The position numbers and the translations under genes were made by a program. A DNA stretch of 64,000 bases from Lactococcus garvieae (GTDB lineage: Bacteria; Bacillota; Bacilli; Lactobacillales; Streptococcaceae): positions 372,001 to 436,000 of the forward strand of contig NZ_CP065691.1 in NCBI RefSeq assembly GCF_016027715.1, read 5' to 3'. This document shows, piece after piece, positions 18,235-26,688 of the stretch. Every line of letters begins with the position of its first letter. The first letter of the stretch is position 1. The notes below the pieces were generated by a model. That model was not told the origin of the DNA and searched no databases. It saw only the letters and a list, made by a program, of their open reading frames with translations.

Positions 18235-18439
18235 TTGCCTTTTTAATTATTATTTCTTTTTATAAAAAGTTAATCTACGTCCAAACGAAACATAAATAGC
18301 GGGGCAGTGAACTGTATAGCCAGAGGATAAATTAATGGAATGGGAGAATACTATAAAAGTGAGGGTTTTTAAAGGCCCGCAAACTTAGCTATAATCCTCT
18401 AGCCTTGTTTTATTTTATTCTTCATGTCCTCTAAATATA
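18235..18439. other. Intergenic stretch without a recognisable gene
   Basis: Between the ftsEX and nrdF terminators. I see no open frame with a ribosome site on either strand. A TATAAT at 18390 has no -35 partner or extended -10. Confidence 0.5.
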
Positions 18440-18475
18440 GAAAAACGATAAGATTTCATCATCTTATCGTTTTTC
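18440..18475. terminator. Terminator of the nrd operon
   Basis: A 15-bp perfect stem (18440-18454 with 18461-18475, core AACGATAAGAT) with a 6-nt loop lies 33 bp beyond the nrdF stop codon and is T-rich on both strands. Confidence 0.85.
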
Positions 18476-18507
18476 AGCAGATTCGTAGTTTCTCCAAATC
18501 TTTTTGA

Positions 18508-19494
18508 TTATTTCATACCAATATTATAATCATCATCTGACATTGCTTCAACTTCACCGAGTAGGTAAGAGTTACCAACTTGGCTAAAGAAATCATGGTT
18601 TGATGAAGAAGTAGAAATACCATTCATAACGACGGAGTTAACGTCTGCGGCTGTATCTGGGAAAAGTGGGTCTTGACCTAAGTTCATCAAAGCCTTATTC
18701 GCATTGTAACGAAGGAACTTCAGAACTTCATCAGTCCAACCGATTTCATCATAGAGAAGATGTGTGTAGGCTTCTTCGTTTTCGTAAAGTTCATAGAGAA
18801 GATTATACATCCAGTCGCGAAGTTCAGACTGCTCTTCTTCAGTTAATTCATTAAAGCCGAGCTGGAACTTGTAGCCGATATATGTGCCGTGCACACTTTC
18901 GTCACGAATGATGAGTTTGATGATTTCCGCAGAGTTAATCATCTTGTTATTACCCAAATACCAAAGTGGGGTGAAGAACCCAGAATAGAAGAGGCAAGTT
19001 TCAAGAAAGACGCTCGCGATTTTCTTTTGAAGTCCAGTACCATTTTGATAGACATCGTTAATGATTTGGGCTTTTTTCTGCATATAGACGTTAGTATCAA
19101 CCCAGTCAAAAAGTTCTTCAATCTCTGATTTTGTATTTAGTGTACTAAAAATTGTTGAATAAGACTTGGCATGAACAGATTCCATAAATTGAATATTGTT
19201 AAAGCAGGCAATTTCTTGTGGTGTACGTGCATCATGTTTAAGGACTTCAGCCCCGTCCACAGATTGTAGTGTATCCAAGAGAGTGAGCCCCGCAAAGGCT
19301 TTAGCAAATGTATCACGCTCAATTTGTGGCAATTTACGCCAGTCATCAAGGTCGTTGGACACAGGGACACGAGTATCCAGCCAAAATTGGCTTGTTAGTT
19401 TTTCCCAAGTATATTTATCAATAGAGTCCTCAATAGCATTCCAGTTGATGGCTGCATAATAAGTAGGGACTTTTTGGTTATTTTGTTCAGACAT
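18508..19494 (-). CDS. nrdF: Class Ib ribonucleotide reductase, radical subunit
   Basis: Holds the metal-tyrosyl radical cofactor used by NrdE to make deoxyribonucleotides aerobically. The 328 residues carry the metal ligands in QSVDGAEVLKH, FMESVHAKSYS and IIRDESVHGTYIGYKFQ, with the radical tyrosine region in SYSTIF. The short C-terminal tail ends DDDYNIGMK, of the kind that docks on NrdE. It is the last gene of nrdHIEF, 14 bp after nrdE, and is followed by a terminator. Confidence 0.95.
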   Translation of the reverse strand: MSEQNNQKVPTYYAAINWNAIEDSIDKYTWEKLTSQFWLDTRVPVSNDLDDWRKLPQIERDTFAKAFAGLTLLDTLQSVDGAEVLKHDARTPQEIACFNNIQFMESVHAKSYSTIFSTLNTKSEIEELFDWVDTNVYMQKKAQIINDVYQNGTGLQKKIASVFLETCLFYSGFFTPLWYLGNNKMINSAEIIKLIIRDESVHGTYIGYKFQLGFNELTEEEQSELRDWMYNLLYELYENEEAYTHLLYDEIGWTDEVLKFLRYNANKALMNLGQDPLFPDTAADVNSVVMNGISTSSSNHDFFSQVGNSYLLGEVEAMSDDDYNIGMK

Positions 19495-19508
19495 AGTATT
19501 TCCTTTTT

Positions 19509-21677
19509 TTAAACAACACAGCTTTCACATTGATTTGCGCCAACTTCATCTTCGTCATCAGTAAATGTACGAACGTAGTAGATCGTCTTGATTCCTTTAT
19601 TATAGGCATAGTTACGCAAGATACTCAAATCACGTGTGGTCATTTTATTGTTAGTAACTTTCCATTCATAAAGGCCCTCAGGTAAAGTTGAACGCATAAA
19701 TAACGTCATAGACAAACCTTGATCGACATGTTCAGTTGCAGCTGCATAAACATCAATCACTGCACGCATATCTGTGTCATAGGCAGATTTGTAATAAGGA
19801 ATGGTATCTGTTGAAAGGCCGGCAGCAGGGTAGTAAATCTTACCCACTTTCTTTTCTTGGCGTTCTTCAATACGGTTAACGATAGGGTGGATTGAAGAAG
19901 AACAGTCGTTGATGTAAGAAATTGAACCATTAGGAGCAACGGCCATACGGTAAGAATTATAGAGACCACTTTGCATTACTTTTTCTTTTAAAGCAGCCCA
20001 TTCTGCAGGTCCAGGTACGGCGATACCAGCAAAAAGTTCTTGGATTTCTGCTGGAACAGCTGCGAAATAGTCATGCTCAAGATATTTATCAAAGTAAGAA
20101 CCATCAGCATAAGCGGATTTATCAAAATCTTTGAAGGTAGTTTGACGCTCAACAGCAAGTGTGTTTGAAGCCACTAAAGTATAGTAGTTCAATAACATAA
20201 AGTAAACACTTGTGAAGTCTACAGCAGCTTTACTGTCATAATGAATATGGTTTTTAGCAAGGAAAGAGTGTAGTCCCATGGCTCCAAGACCAATAGCACG
20301 CATTTCATCATTTCCTTTACGAACTGTAGGAACAGAATCAAGGTTTGATGTTTCGGAGATGAAAGTTAAAGCACGCACCATTGATTCAATTGAGCTACCA
20401 AAGTCATCACCAGAAGTCATCATGTTCATGACATTTGTTGAACCCAAGTTACAAGCCACATCAGTTCCTAATGTTGAATAAGTTTGATCATCGTTAAGCA
20501 CTGAAGGAGTTTGAACTTGAAGAATTTCAGAACACAAATTACTCATTGAGATAACACCGTCTACGGGATTAGCCTTGTTCACAGTATCAACGTTTACAAT
20601 GTAAGGATATCCTGATTCTTGTTGCAGTTTTGAGAGTTCTTGTTCCAATTCACGCGCACTAATTTTGATTTTACGAATCTTATCATTAGCAAGCATATTA
20701 TCATATTCAGCAGTGATATCGACATGGGCAAATGGCATACCGTATTCTTTTTCCACAAAGTAAGGTTCGAAGAGATACATATCTTCGCCCTTAGCAGCGA
20801 GTTCATAGAATTTATCAGGGACAGTTACACCGAGGGATAAAGTTTTCACTCGGATTTTTTCATCCGCATTTTCTTTCTTCGTTGAGAGGAATTCCATGAT
20901 ATCAGGGTGGAAAATTGAAAGATAAACGACACCCGCACCTTGACGCTGACCGAGTTGATTGGCATAAGAAAAACTATCTTCAAAAAGTTTCATAACGGGA
21001 ACGACACCGGCCGCAACGCCGTCATAACCTTTGATAGGAGCACCAGCTCCACGTAAGTTTGTCAAATTAAGTCCGACACCACCACCATTTTTAGAAAGCT
21101 GAAGTGCTGAATTAATCGTACGTCCAATAGAGTTCATATCATCCGTTAGTTGTAAAAGGAAACAGCTGACAAATTCACCACGACGTTTACGTCCCGCATT
21201 AAGGAAGGTAGGCGTTGCGGGTTGGTAACGACGGTTCAACATTGCAAAAGCAAGGTTGCGTGCAAGTTTTGTATCGCCATCGGCCATGTAAAGAGCATTC
21301 ATAAGAACACGATCTTCAAAATTTTCAAGATAAAGCGTGCCTTCATTGTTCTTCATAGCATATTGGTTATAGAACTTATAAGCAGCCATGAAACTATCAA
21401 AGTGAAAACCGAAATCTAAGAGCTCTTGATGAAGTTCTTCGATGAAACGCATTTCATATTTGCTGATAAATGCTTCTTCTAAATAATCTTCTTCTAAAAG
21501 AGCAGCAATTTTTTCCGCATAGGTATCTTTTGTGAAAGTATTTGGCTCAACATTTTCCTTGAAGAAAGCAGCGATTGCTTCCTTGTCTTTTGCTAGAGGA
21601 ATTGAGCCATTGACTGGGATATTGATTTGATTGTTAAGCGTAAAATACGTAACATCTTCAAGATTTTTAAGTGACAT
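19509..21677 (-). CDS. nrdE: Class Ib ribonucleotide reductase, catalytic subunit
   Basis: Reduces ribonucleoside diphosphates to deoxy forms. The 722-residue protein shows GGGVGLNLTNLRGAGAPI, QRQGAGVVYLSIFHPDI, the active-site stretch VISMSNLCSEI, GLGAMGLHSFLA, and the C-terminal redox pair in QCESCVV, which is re-reduced by NrdH. The N-terminus lacks the ATP cone of class Ia enzymes, as expected for Ib. It lies 59 bp after nrdI in the same operon. Confidence 0.96.
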   Translation of the reverse strand: MSLKNLEDVTYFTLNNQINIPVNGSIPLAKDKEAIAAFFKENVEPNTFTKDTYAEKIAALLEEDYLEEAFISKYEMRFIEELHQELLDFGFHFDSFMAAYKFYNQYAMKNNEGTLYLENFEDRVLMNALYMADGDTKLARNLAFAMLNRRYQPATPTFLNAGRKRRGEFVSCFLLQLTDDMNSIGRTINSALQLSKNGGGVGLNLTNLRGAGAPIKGYDGVAAGVVPVMKLFEDSFSYANQLGQRQGAGVVYLSIFHPDIMEFLSTKKENADEKIRVKTLSLGVTVPDKFYELAAKGEDMYLFEPYFVEKEYGMPFAHVDITAEYDNMLANDKIRKIKISARELEQELSKLQQESGYPYIVNVDTVNKANPVDGVISMSNLCSEILQVQTPSVLNDDQTYSTLGTDVACNLGSTNVMNMMTSGDDFGSSIESMVRALTFISETSNLDSVPTVRKGNDEMRAIGLGAMGLHSFLAKNHIHYDSKAAVDFTSVYFMLLNYYTLVASNTLAVERQTTFKDFDKSAYADGSYFDKYLEHDYFAAVPAEIQELFAGIAVPGPAEWAALKEKVMQSGLYNSYRMAVAPNGSISYINDCSSSIHPIVNRIEERQEKKVGKIYYPAAGLSTDTIPYYKSAYDTDMRAVIDVYAAATEHVDQGLSMTLFMRSTLPEGLYEWKVTNNKMTTRDLSILRNYAYNKGIKTIYYVRTFTDDEDEVGANQCESCVV

Positions 21678-21736
21678 ATATTTCTCCAGGTTCTTTAGAC
21701 CACATGTTAATAATTTATTTTTAGGTATTATTCTCG

Positions 21737-22153
21737 TTATTTGAGACTAATATTTGCACCAGAGTCAAGTCGTGCAGCGATTTCTTCAACAGCAGCTACA
21801 TCGCTTGGCGTGCCGTTAAACTCGAAATCGTAAACAATAGGAATTTGAAATTGTGCAGAGAGCTGTTTGGCGGTAAAAATATATAAAAAAGCAAAATTAC
21901 GATTTCCCGTACCGATGATGCCTTTACAATAGCGAGCATTATCGGCATAAGCCATGAATTCAAAGACAGGGTCCATGATATCCATGCTTCTTTCAGCGCC
22001 TGGGGTTTCATCTGCATAACTCGGTACAACCAGCAAGAAGTCTTCATTTACTTCAAATTCTGGATCATTCGGTAGAATTTCCTCATGGTTCAAGTTGGTT
22101 TTATTGGCAAAACGACGTGTTTGCCCCGTTATACTGAAATAAATTAGTTTCAT
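21737..22153 (-). CDS. nrdI: Flavodoxin-like NrdI
   Basis: FMN protein that supplies oxidant for assembling the dimanganese-tyrosyl cofactor of NrdF. The 138 residues start [16 protein letters not shown] (phosphate-binding loop) and include [11 protein letters not shown] and [14 protein letters not shown], the NrdI flavin loops. Its ATG overlaps the nrdH stop codon (ATGA), giving translational coupling. Confidence 0.93.
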   Translation of the reverse strand: MKLIYFSITGQTRRFANKTNLNHEEILPNDPEFEVNEDFLLVVPSYADETPGAERSMDIMDPVFEFMAYADNARYCKGIIGTGNRNFAFLYIFTAKQLSAQFQIPIVYDFEFNGTPSDVAAVEEIAARLDSGANISLK

Positions 22154-22368
22154 GCCAATTTTGCCAATTCACTTGGATTGAAACCAGAGAAAGAAACGTC
22201 TCCTTTAACAACAACAGGAGCAGCACGATAACCCATATCAAGAACTGTTTGAATAAATTCTGGTTTTTCATCAATGTTGATTTCTTCAAAATTTACGGTG
22301 TGCTCAGTGAGCCATTTTTTAACCATTTTACATTGCATGCAATTGTTTTTTGAGTATACAGTGACCAT
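22150..22368 (-). CDS. nrdH: Glutaredoxin-like NrdH
   Basis: Small redoxin (72 residues) that delivers electrons from thioredoxin reductase to NrdE. The redox motif CMQC sits at residues 10-13 in [19 protein letters not shown], and GYRAAPVVV carries the cis-proline region. First gene of the operon; preceded by GGAGAACAATT and by the NrdR boxes. Confidence 0.94.
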   Translation of the reverse strand: MVTVYSKNNCMQCKMVKKWLTEHTVNFEEINIDEKPEFIQTVLDMGYRAAPVVVKGDVSFSGFNPSELAKLA

Positions 22369-22451
22369 AATTGTTCTCCAATTTTTCTAAAAAAATTTAT
22401 TTAAAGTATACTGTTATTTTAGTATAAAAAAAATACCTAGTCAAATGATTG

Positions 22452-22499
22452 ATACTAGATATTGTGTGCTTGAATTATGTAAAATACTATATATTGTGT
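22452..22499 (-). promoter_or_regulatory. Twin NrdR boxes of the nrdHIEF operon
   Basis: Two 16-bp boxes, ATACTAGATATTGTGT (22452-22467) and ATACTATATATTGTGT (22484-22499), match the NrdR consensus acaCwAtATaTwGtgt with two and one deviations. Their 32-bp repeat distance, about three helix turns, is the usual NrdR spacing. The distal box overlaps the 3' end of plsY. NrdR represses when dATP is high. A TATACT at 22426-22421 may be the -10. Confidence 0.85.
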
Positions 22500-23125
22500 T
22501 GTTTGCTAAGGTTGAGACCAAACGGTACCAAAGACTCTTCCTTATTTTTTATTCTTTTAATATTACTTTTATGGCGAATAATTATAATGGAGGCTAAAGC
22601 CAAAATGATGAGTGAAAAGAGCGGATCATAGTCGGGCACAATAAAATGAAAATACGGAAAGATAAGGACACCTATTAGGGCAGCCACAGCTCCTAAAATA
22701 GAAGATAGACTGATCATGCTAAAAAGATAAAGGACAAGGAAGAAAACCACAGCAAGATAAAGAAGGAAGAGTGGATTAAAGCCTAGAATCACGCCCGCAG
22801 AAGTTGCGACAGCTTTACCGCCCTTAAATTTGTCAAAAATGGAAATCGTGTGTCCCACTACCGCAAGCAAGCCAAAAATAAGAGGAGAAATACCATGAAC
22901 ATGGAAAATAAGAGGAAGAAGTGTTGCTAAAGTTCCTTTAAGTAAATCAAAGGTGAAAACGATGATACCCGCTTTTTTCCCAAGTATACGGAAAGTATTT
23001 GTTGTACCTGTATTGCCAGAACCATAGTCATGGAGATCTTTCTTAAAGAAAATCTTTCCAATCCAGAGACCAGCAGGAATCGCTCCTATAAGGTAAGCAA
23101 GGATGAGTAAAATTATTGTAGTCAT
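22487..23125 (-). CDS. plsY: Glycerol-3-phosphate acyltransferase PlsY
   Basis: Membrane enzyme that transfers the acyl group of acyl-phosphate to glycerol-3-phosphate, the first step of phospholipid synthesis. The 212 residues contain the three PlsY motifs: [12 protein letters not shown] after the first membrane segment, [12 protein letters not shown], and the terminal RHKSNIKRI basic region. About five hydrophobic segments. Divergent from parE, a pairing common in lactococci and streptococci. No terminator was seen before nrdH, so some read-through is possible. Confidence 0.94.
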   Translation of the reverse strand: MTTIILLILAYLIGAIPAGLWIGKIFFKKDLHDYGSGNTGTTNTFRILGKKAGIIVFTFDLLKGTLATLLPLIFHVHGISPLIFGLLAVVGHTISIFDKFKGGKAVATSAGVILGFNPLFLLYLAVVFFLVLYLFSMISLSSILGAVAALIGVLIFPYFHFIVPDYDPLFSLIILALASIIIIRHKSNIKRIKNKEESLVPFGLNLSKQHNI

Positions 23126-23283
23126 ATCAACTTTCTTTTATGTTTATAATAACTCCACAATTATAACACAAAACTCTATGATATTTGCCCTTTATTTTGA
23201 AGAAAATTTTTTCAAATTTGTATTATTTGAAAGAAATAGAGTTAAAAGACTGGGAGAAACCTTCTTCTCATTCATAAAGACTT

Positions 23284-23312
23284 TTGACAAAGGCTCTTTA
23301 AGAATGTAGAAT
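23284..23312 (+). promoter_or_regulatory. Sigma-A promoter of parE
   Basis: TTGACA (23284-23289), a 17-bp spacer and TAGAAT (23307-23312). Predicted leader about 45 nt, with GGAG eight bases before the ATG. Confidence 0.8.
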
Positions 23313-23364
23313 AGGAAAGATGAATATTTCTGCTGGTTAGACTGGCTTAAATGGAGAATAATGA

Positions 23365-25302
23365 ATGGTAGATATAAATAATTACGACGATAGTGCGATT
23401 CAGGTCTTAGAAGGCCTTGACGCCGTAAGAAAACGCCCGGGGATGTATATTGGTTCAACAGATTCAACTGGTTTGCATCACTTAATCTGGGAAATAGTCG
23501 ACAATGCAGTGGATGAAGCCCTCTCAGGATTTGGGACAAAGATAGCTGTAACATTAAATAAAGATGGTTCTGTAACAGTTGAAGATGAAGGGCGTGGTAT
23601 GCCTGTAGGTATGCATGTGACTGGAAAACCAACTGTTGAAGTTATTTTCACTGTACTTCATGCCGGGGGAAAATTTGGTCAAGGTGGGTATAAAACATCT
23701 GGTGGTCTACACGGTGTAGGCTCATCAGTAGTCAATGCTTTATCCAGTTGGCTCGAAGTAGAAATTACTCGTGATGGCGCAGTTTATCGTCAACGTTTTG
23801 AGCATGGCGGTCATCCTGTAACGACATTAGAAAAAGTGGGTAAGGCAGCAAAATCAAAAACAGGTACAAAAGTTACGTTTATGCCTGATACAACTATCTT
23901 TTCCACAATCGAGTTCAAGTATCAAACTATTTTTGAACGTTTGAATGAATCAGCTTTCTTACTAAAAGATGTGACACTTTCACTGACAGATAACCGTGGT
24001 GAAGAAGAAGTAAGAGATGAATTCCACTATGAAAATGGTGTTCAGGATTTTGTTAATTATCTTAATGAAGATAAAGATACCTTGACCCCAATTCTTTACT
24101 TTGCAGGCGAACAAGATGCTTTTCAAGTTGAAGTAGCTTTGCAGTATAATGATGGCTATTCAGAGAATATCTTATCTTTTGTTAATAATGTTCGTACAAA
24201 AGATGGTGGTACGCATGAAGCAGGATTAAAAACAGCTTTGACTAAAGCCATGAACGATTATGCGAGAAAAACTGGACTTCTGAAAGATAAAGATAAAAAT
24301 CTTGAAGGCTCTGACTATCGTGAAGGTTTAACTGCTGTTTTATCTATTTTAGTACCTGAAGAATATCTACAGTTTGAAGGACAAACGAAAGACAAGTTAG
24401 GCTCTCCGTTGGCCCGTCCTGCAGTCGATGCTTTGGTATCAGAAAAGCTAACATTTTATCTTTTAGAAAATGGGGAACTCGCGCAGAATCTGATACGTAA
24501 AGCAATCAAAGCGCGTGAAGCGCGTGAAGCTGCACGCAAGGCGCGTGAAGAGTCAAGAACAGGCAAGAAAAACAAAAAAGATAAAGGACTTCTTTCAGGA
24601 AAATTAACGCCTGCACAAACGAAAAACCCCAATAAAAACGAACTCTACCTGGTCGAAGGAGATTCAGCCGGGGGCTCAGCTAAACAAGGACGTGATCGTA
24701 AGTTCCAAGCCATTTTACCGCTACGAGGTAAAGTCATCAATACGGAAAAAGCTAAGATGCAAGATATCCTCAAAAATGAGGAAATCAACACCATGATCTA
24801 TACAATTGGTGCAGGTGTCGGTGCTGATTTTACACTTGCTGACCGTAACTATGATAAAGTTATTATTATGACCGATGCGGATACAGATGGGGCCCACATC
24901 CAAACACTGCTTTTGACATTCTTTTATCGTTATATGAAGCCACTTTTGGAGAATGGTCACATCTATATCGCTCTTCCACCACTTTATAAAATGAGTCAAG
25001 GAAAAGGGAAAAAGGAAAAGATTGCTTACGCTTGGACGGATGGTGAGCTAGAAGAACTCCGTCAAAGCTTTGGTAAAGGTGCGACACTTCAACGTTATAA
25101 AGGTCTGGGTGAGATGAATGCAGATCAACTTTGGGAAACAACGATGAACCCTGAAACACGTACATTAATACAAGTTACTATCGATGATGCCGCACAAGCA
25201 GAAAAACGTGTGTCTGTCCTCATGGGTGACAAGGTTGAACCACGTCGTAAGTGGATTGAAAATAATGTTAAATTTACTTTAGAAGAAAACACGATTTTTT
25301 AA
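23365..25302 (+). CDS. parE: DNA topoisomerase IV subunit B
   Basis: ATPase half of topoisomerase IV, which separates linked daughter chromosomes. The 645 residues show the GHKL ATP site ([41 protein letters not shown]), the transducer, and the TOPRIM domain ([33 protein letters not shown]). A lysine-rich insertion (residues 395-410, RTGKKNKKDKG) precedes TOPRIM and separates it from gyrB at 57079. ParE rather than GyrB because parC follows in the same cluster. Confidence 0.93.
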   Translation: MVDINNYDDSAIQVLEGLDAVRKRPGMYIGSTDSTGLHHLIWEIVDNAVDEALSGFGTKIAVTLNKDGSVTVEDEGRGMPVGMHVTGKPTVEVIFTVLHAGGKFGQGGYKTSGGLHGVGSSVVNALSSWLEVEITRDGAVYRQRFEHGGHPVTTLEKVGKAAKSKTGTKVTFMPDTTIFSTIEFKYQTIFERLNESAFLLKDVTLSLTDNRGEEEVRDEFHYENGVQDFVNYLNEDKDTLTPILYFAGEQDAFQVEVALQYNDGYSENILSFVNNVRTKDGGTHEAGLKTALTKAMNDYARKTGLLKDKDKNLEGSDYREGLTAVLSILVPEEYLQFEGQTKDKLGSPLARPAVDALVSEKLTFYLLENGELAQNLIRKAIKAREAREAARKAREESRTGKKNKKDKGLLSGKLTPAQTKNPNKNELYLVEGDSAGGSAKQGRDRKFQAILPLRGKVINTEKAKMQDILKNEEINTMIYTIGAGVGADFTLADRNYDKVIIMTDADTDGAHIQTLLLTFFYRYMKPLLENGHIYIALPPLYKMSQGKGKKEKIAYAWTDGELEELRQSFGKGATLQRYKGLGEMNADQLWETTMNPETRTLIQVTIDDAAQAEKRVSVLMGDKVEPRRKWIENNVKFTLEENTIF

Positions 25303-25347
25303 GTAACAAAAATATTTTTTTAGTATAGAACTTAGAAGGGAAATAAA

Positions 25348-26172
25348 ATGGTGCAGCATTACGTTGTATTTGACTTTGAAACTACAGGTCTCAGTCCTCA
25401 AAAGAATGAAATTATCCAAATTGGTGCAGTCAAGTATGATGAAATGCACCAAGAAATTGACCGATTCAATCAATTAATTAAGCCGACACGCTCTTACCTT
25501 CCAACAAAGATTTCCGAGTTGACGGGGATTTGGCCTTCGGCTTTATTGAACCAGCCGGTTCTTGCAGAAGTCTTACCAGATTTTATTGCTTTCTCCAGTG
25601 ACAGCCTAATGGTGGCACACAACGCGCCATTTGATGTTAGCTTTCTTTATCAGGCAATTGTGGATTGTGAGCTTGGGGATACTCCCCACTTTAAAGTGTA
25701 TGATACACTTTCTGAAGCTAAAAAGTTGTTGCAAATGCCCAACTATAAGTTAGAAACATTCAAAGATGTTCTCGGAATAGAGTTACGTAGCCATGATGCG
25801 CTTAACGATTCCCTTATCACAGCGAAACTGTATCAATATTTACAGGAAGTGTCTCAACCACCAAAACCAAAGCCAATACCTACTGATAGTTTACAACTAG
25901 ATTTGTTTGGCGAAGTAGACACAACTATAACTGACGAACTCCGCCGAAAACTAAACTTACCAATCACGAAAGATTTGGTTTATTACCGTAAAGATATCAC
26001 ACGAAACTGGCAAAAATTTGAAGTTACTGGTCTAGCAATTACGGCTGCTTATTCGACAGGTTATAGTCTCACTGCTACACTTTATAATAATGAAAAAGTA
26101 ACGATTCATTCTGATTTTTTGAAAGAAATGCAGAAAGCTAACTTTATAAATGAAATAGGAAAAGAGGGATAG
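25348..26172 (+). CDS. DnaQ-like 3'-5' exonuclease with a clamp-binding motif
   Basis: Predicted proofreading-type exonuclease of the DEDDh class. The catalytic set is visible: D9 and E11 in VVFDFETTGL, D96 in HNAPFDVSF, and H149 with D154 in SHDALNDS. After a proline-rich linker (170-178) the sequence QLDLF at 183-187 fits the beta-clamp binding consensus QL(S/D)LF. The C-terminal 85 residues are not recognised. It lies between parE and parC, three bases before an acetyltransferase gene, so it is probably cotranscribed with them. Possibly a repair or replication exonuclease. Confidence 0.8.
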   Translation: MVQHYVVFDFETTGLSPQKNEIIQIGAVKYDEMHQEIDRFNQLIKPTRSYLPTKISELTGIWPSALLNQPVLAEVLPDFIAFSSDSLMVAHNAPFDVSFLYQAIVDCELGDTPHFKVYDTLSEAKKLLQMPNYKLETFKDVLGIELRSHDALNDSLITAKLYQYLQEVSQPPKPKPIPTDSLQLDLFGEVDTTITDELRRKLNLPITKDLVYYRKDITRNWQKFEVTGLAITAAYSTGYSLTATLYNNEKVTIHSDFLKEMQKANFINEIGKEG

Positions 26173-26175
26173 TAA

Positions 26176-26637
26176 ATGGCTTGGAAAATTAAAAACTTTG
26201 AAGAACTAACAAGAACGGAACTCTATAAAATTTTGGCAGTCCGCTCTGAGGTTTTTGTAGTAGAACAAGAGTGTGCTTACCAAGATGTTGATGGCAAAGA
26301 TCAAAAATCTTTACATTTGTGGCTGGAAGACAGCGCAGGAGTAGTTCAAGCATACTGTCGTATTTTGCCTTCTGGCCTTTCCTATCCAGAAGCTTCTATT
26401 GGACGAGTGTTAGTCAAGGAAAGCCAGCGGGGCAAAGGAACGGCACGTAAAATGTTGGAACAGGCTCTTGATTTTCTCGCTAATGCGTGGAGAGAACCAT
26501 CGGTTCGGATTGAAGCACAATATTATTTGCGACAATTTTATGCTTCGTTTGGTTTTATTGAGGATTCTGAACCATTTTTGGAAGATGGAATCAAACATGT
26601 TGAAATGATTTTAGACTTGAAAAAATTTGCCTCTTAA
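26176..26637 (+). CDS. ElaA-like GNAT acetyltransferase
   Basis: Acetyl-CoA-dependent N-acyltransferase, substrate unknown. The 153 residues match the ElaA subgroup: AVRSEVFVVEQECAYQDVDG near the N-terminus and IGRVLVKESQRGKGTARKML as the acetyl-CoA loop, then FYASFGFIEDSEPFLEDGIKH. Starts three bases after the exonuclease stop with AGAGGG as ribosome site. parC follows after 51 bp. Confidence 0.85.
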   Translation: MAWKIKNFEELTRTELYKILAVRSEVFVVEQECAYQDVDGKDQKSLHLWLEDSAGVVQAYCRILPSGLSYPEASIGRVLVKESQRGKGTARKMLEQALDFLANAWREPSVRIEAQYYLRQFYASFGFIEDSEPFLEDGIKHVEMILDLKKFAS

Positions 26638-26688
26638 AAAGCATTTCATTAACTAACAAAAATAAATTAGATAAATGTCGGAGGATTT

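Noticed and set aside
23192-23632. 146-codon minus-strand frame across the parE promoter and 5' end
   Set aside because: Leucine/histidine-rich antisense translation of parE; no ribosome site; crosses a clear parE promoter.
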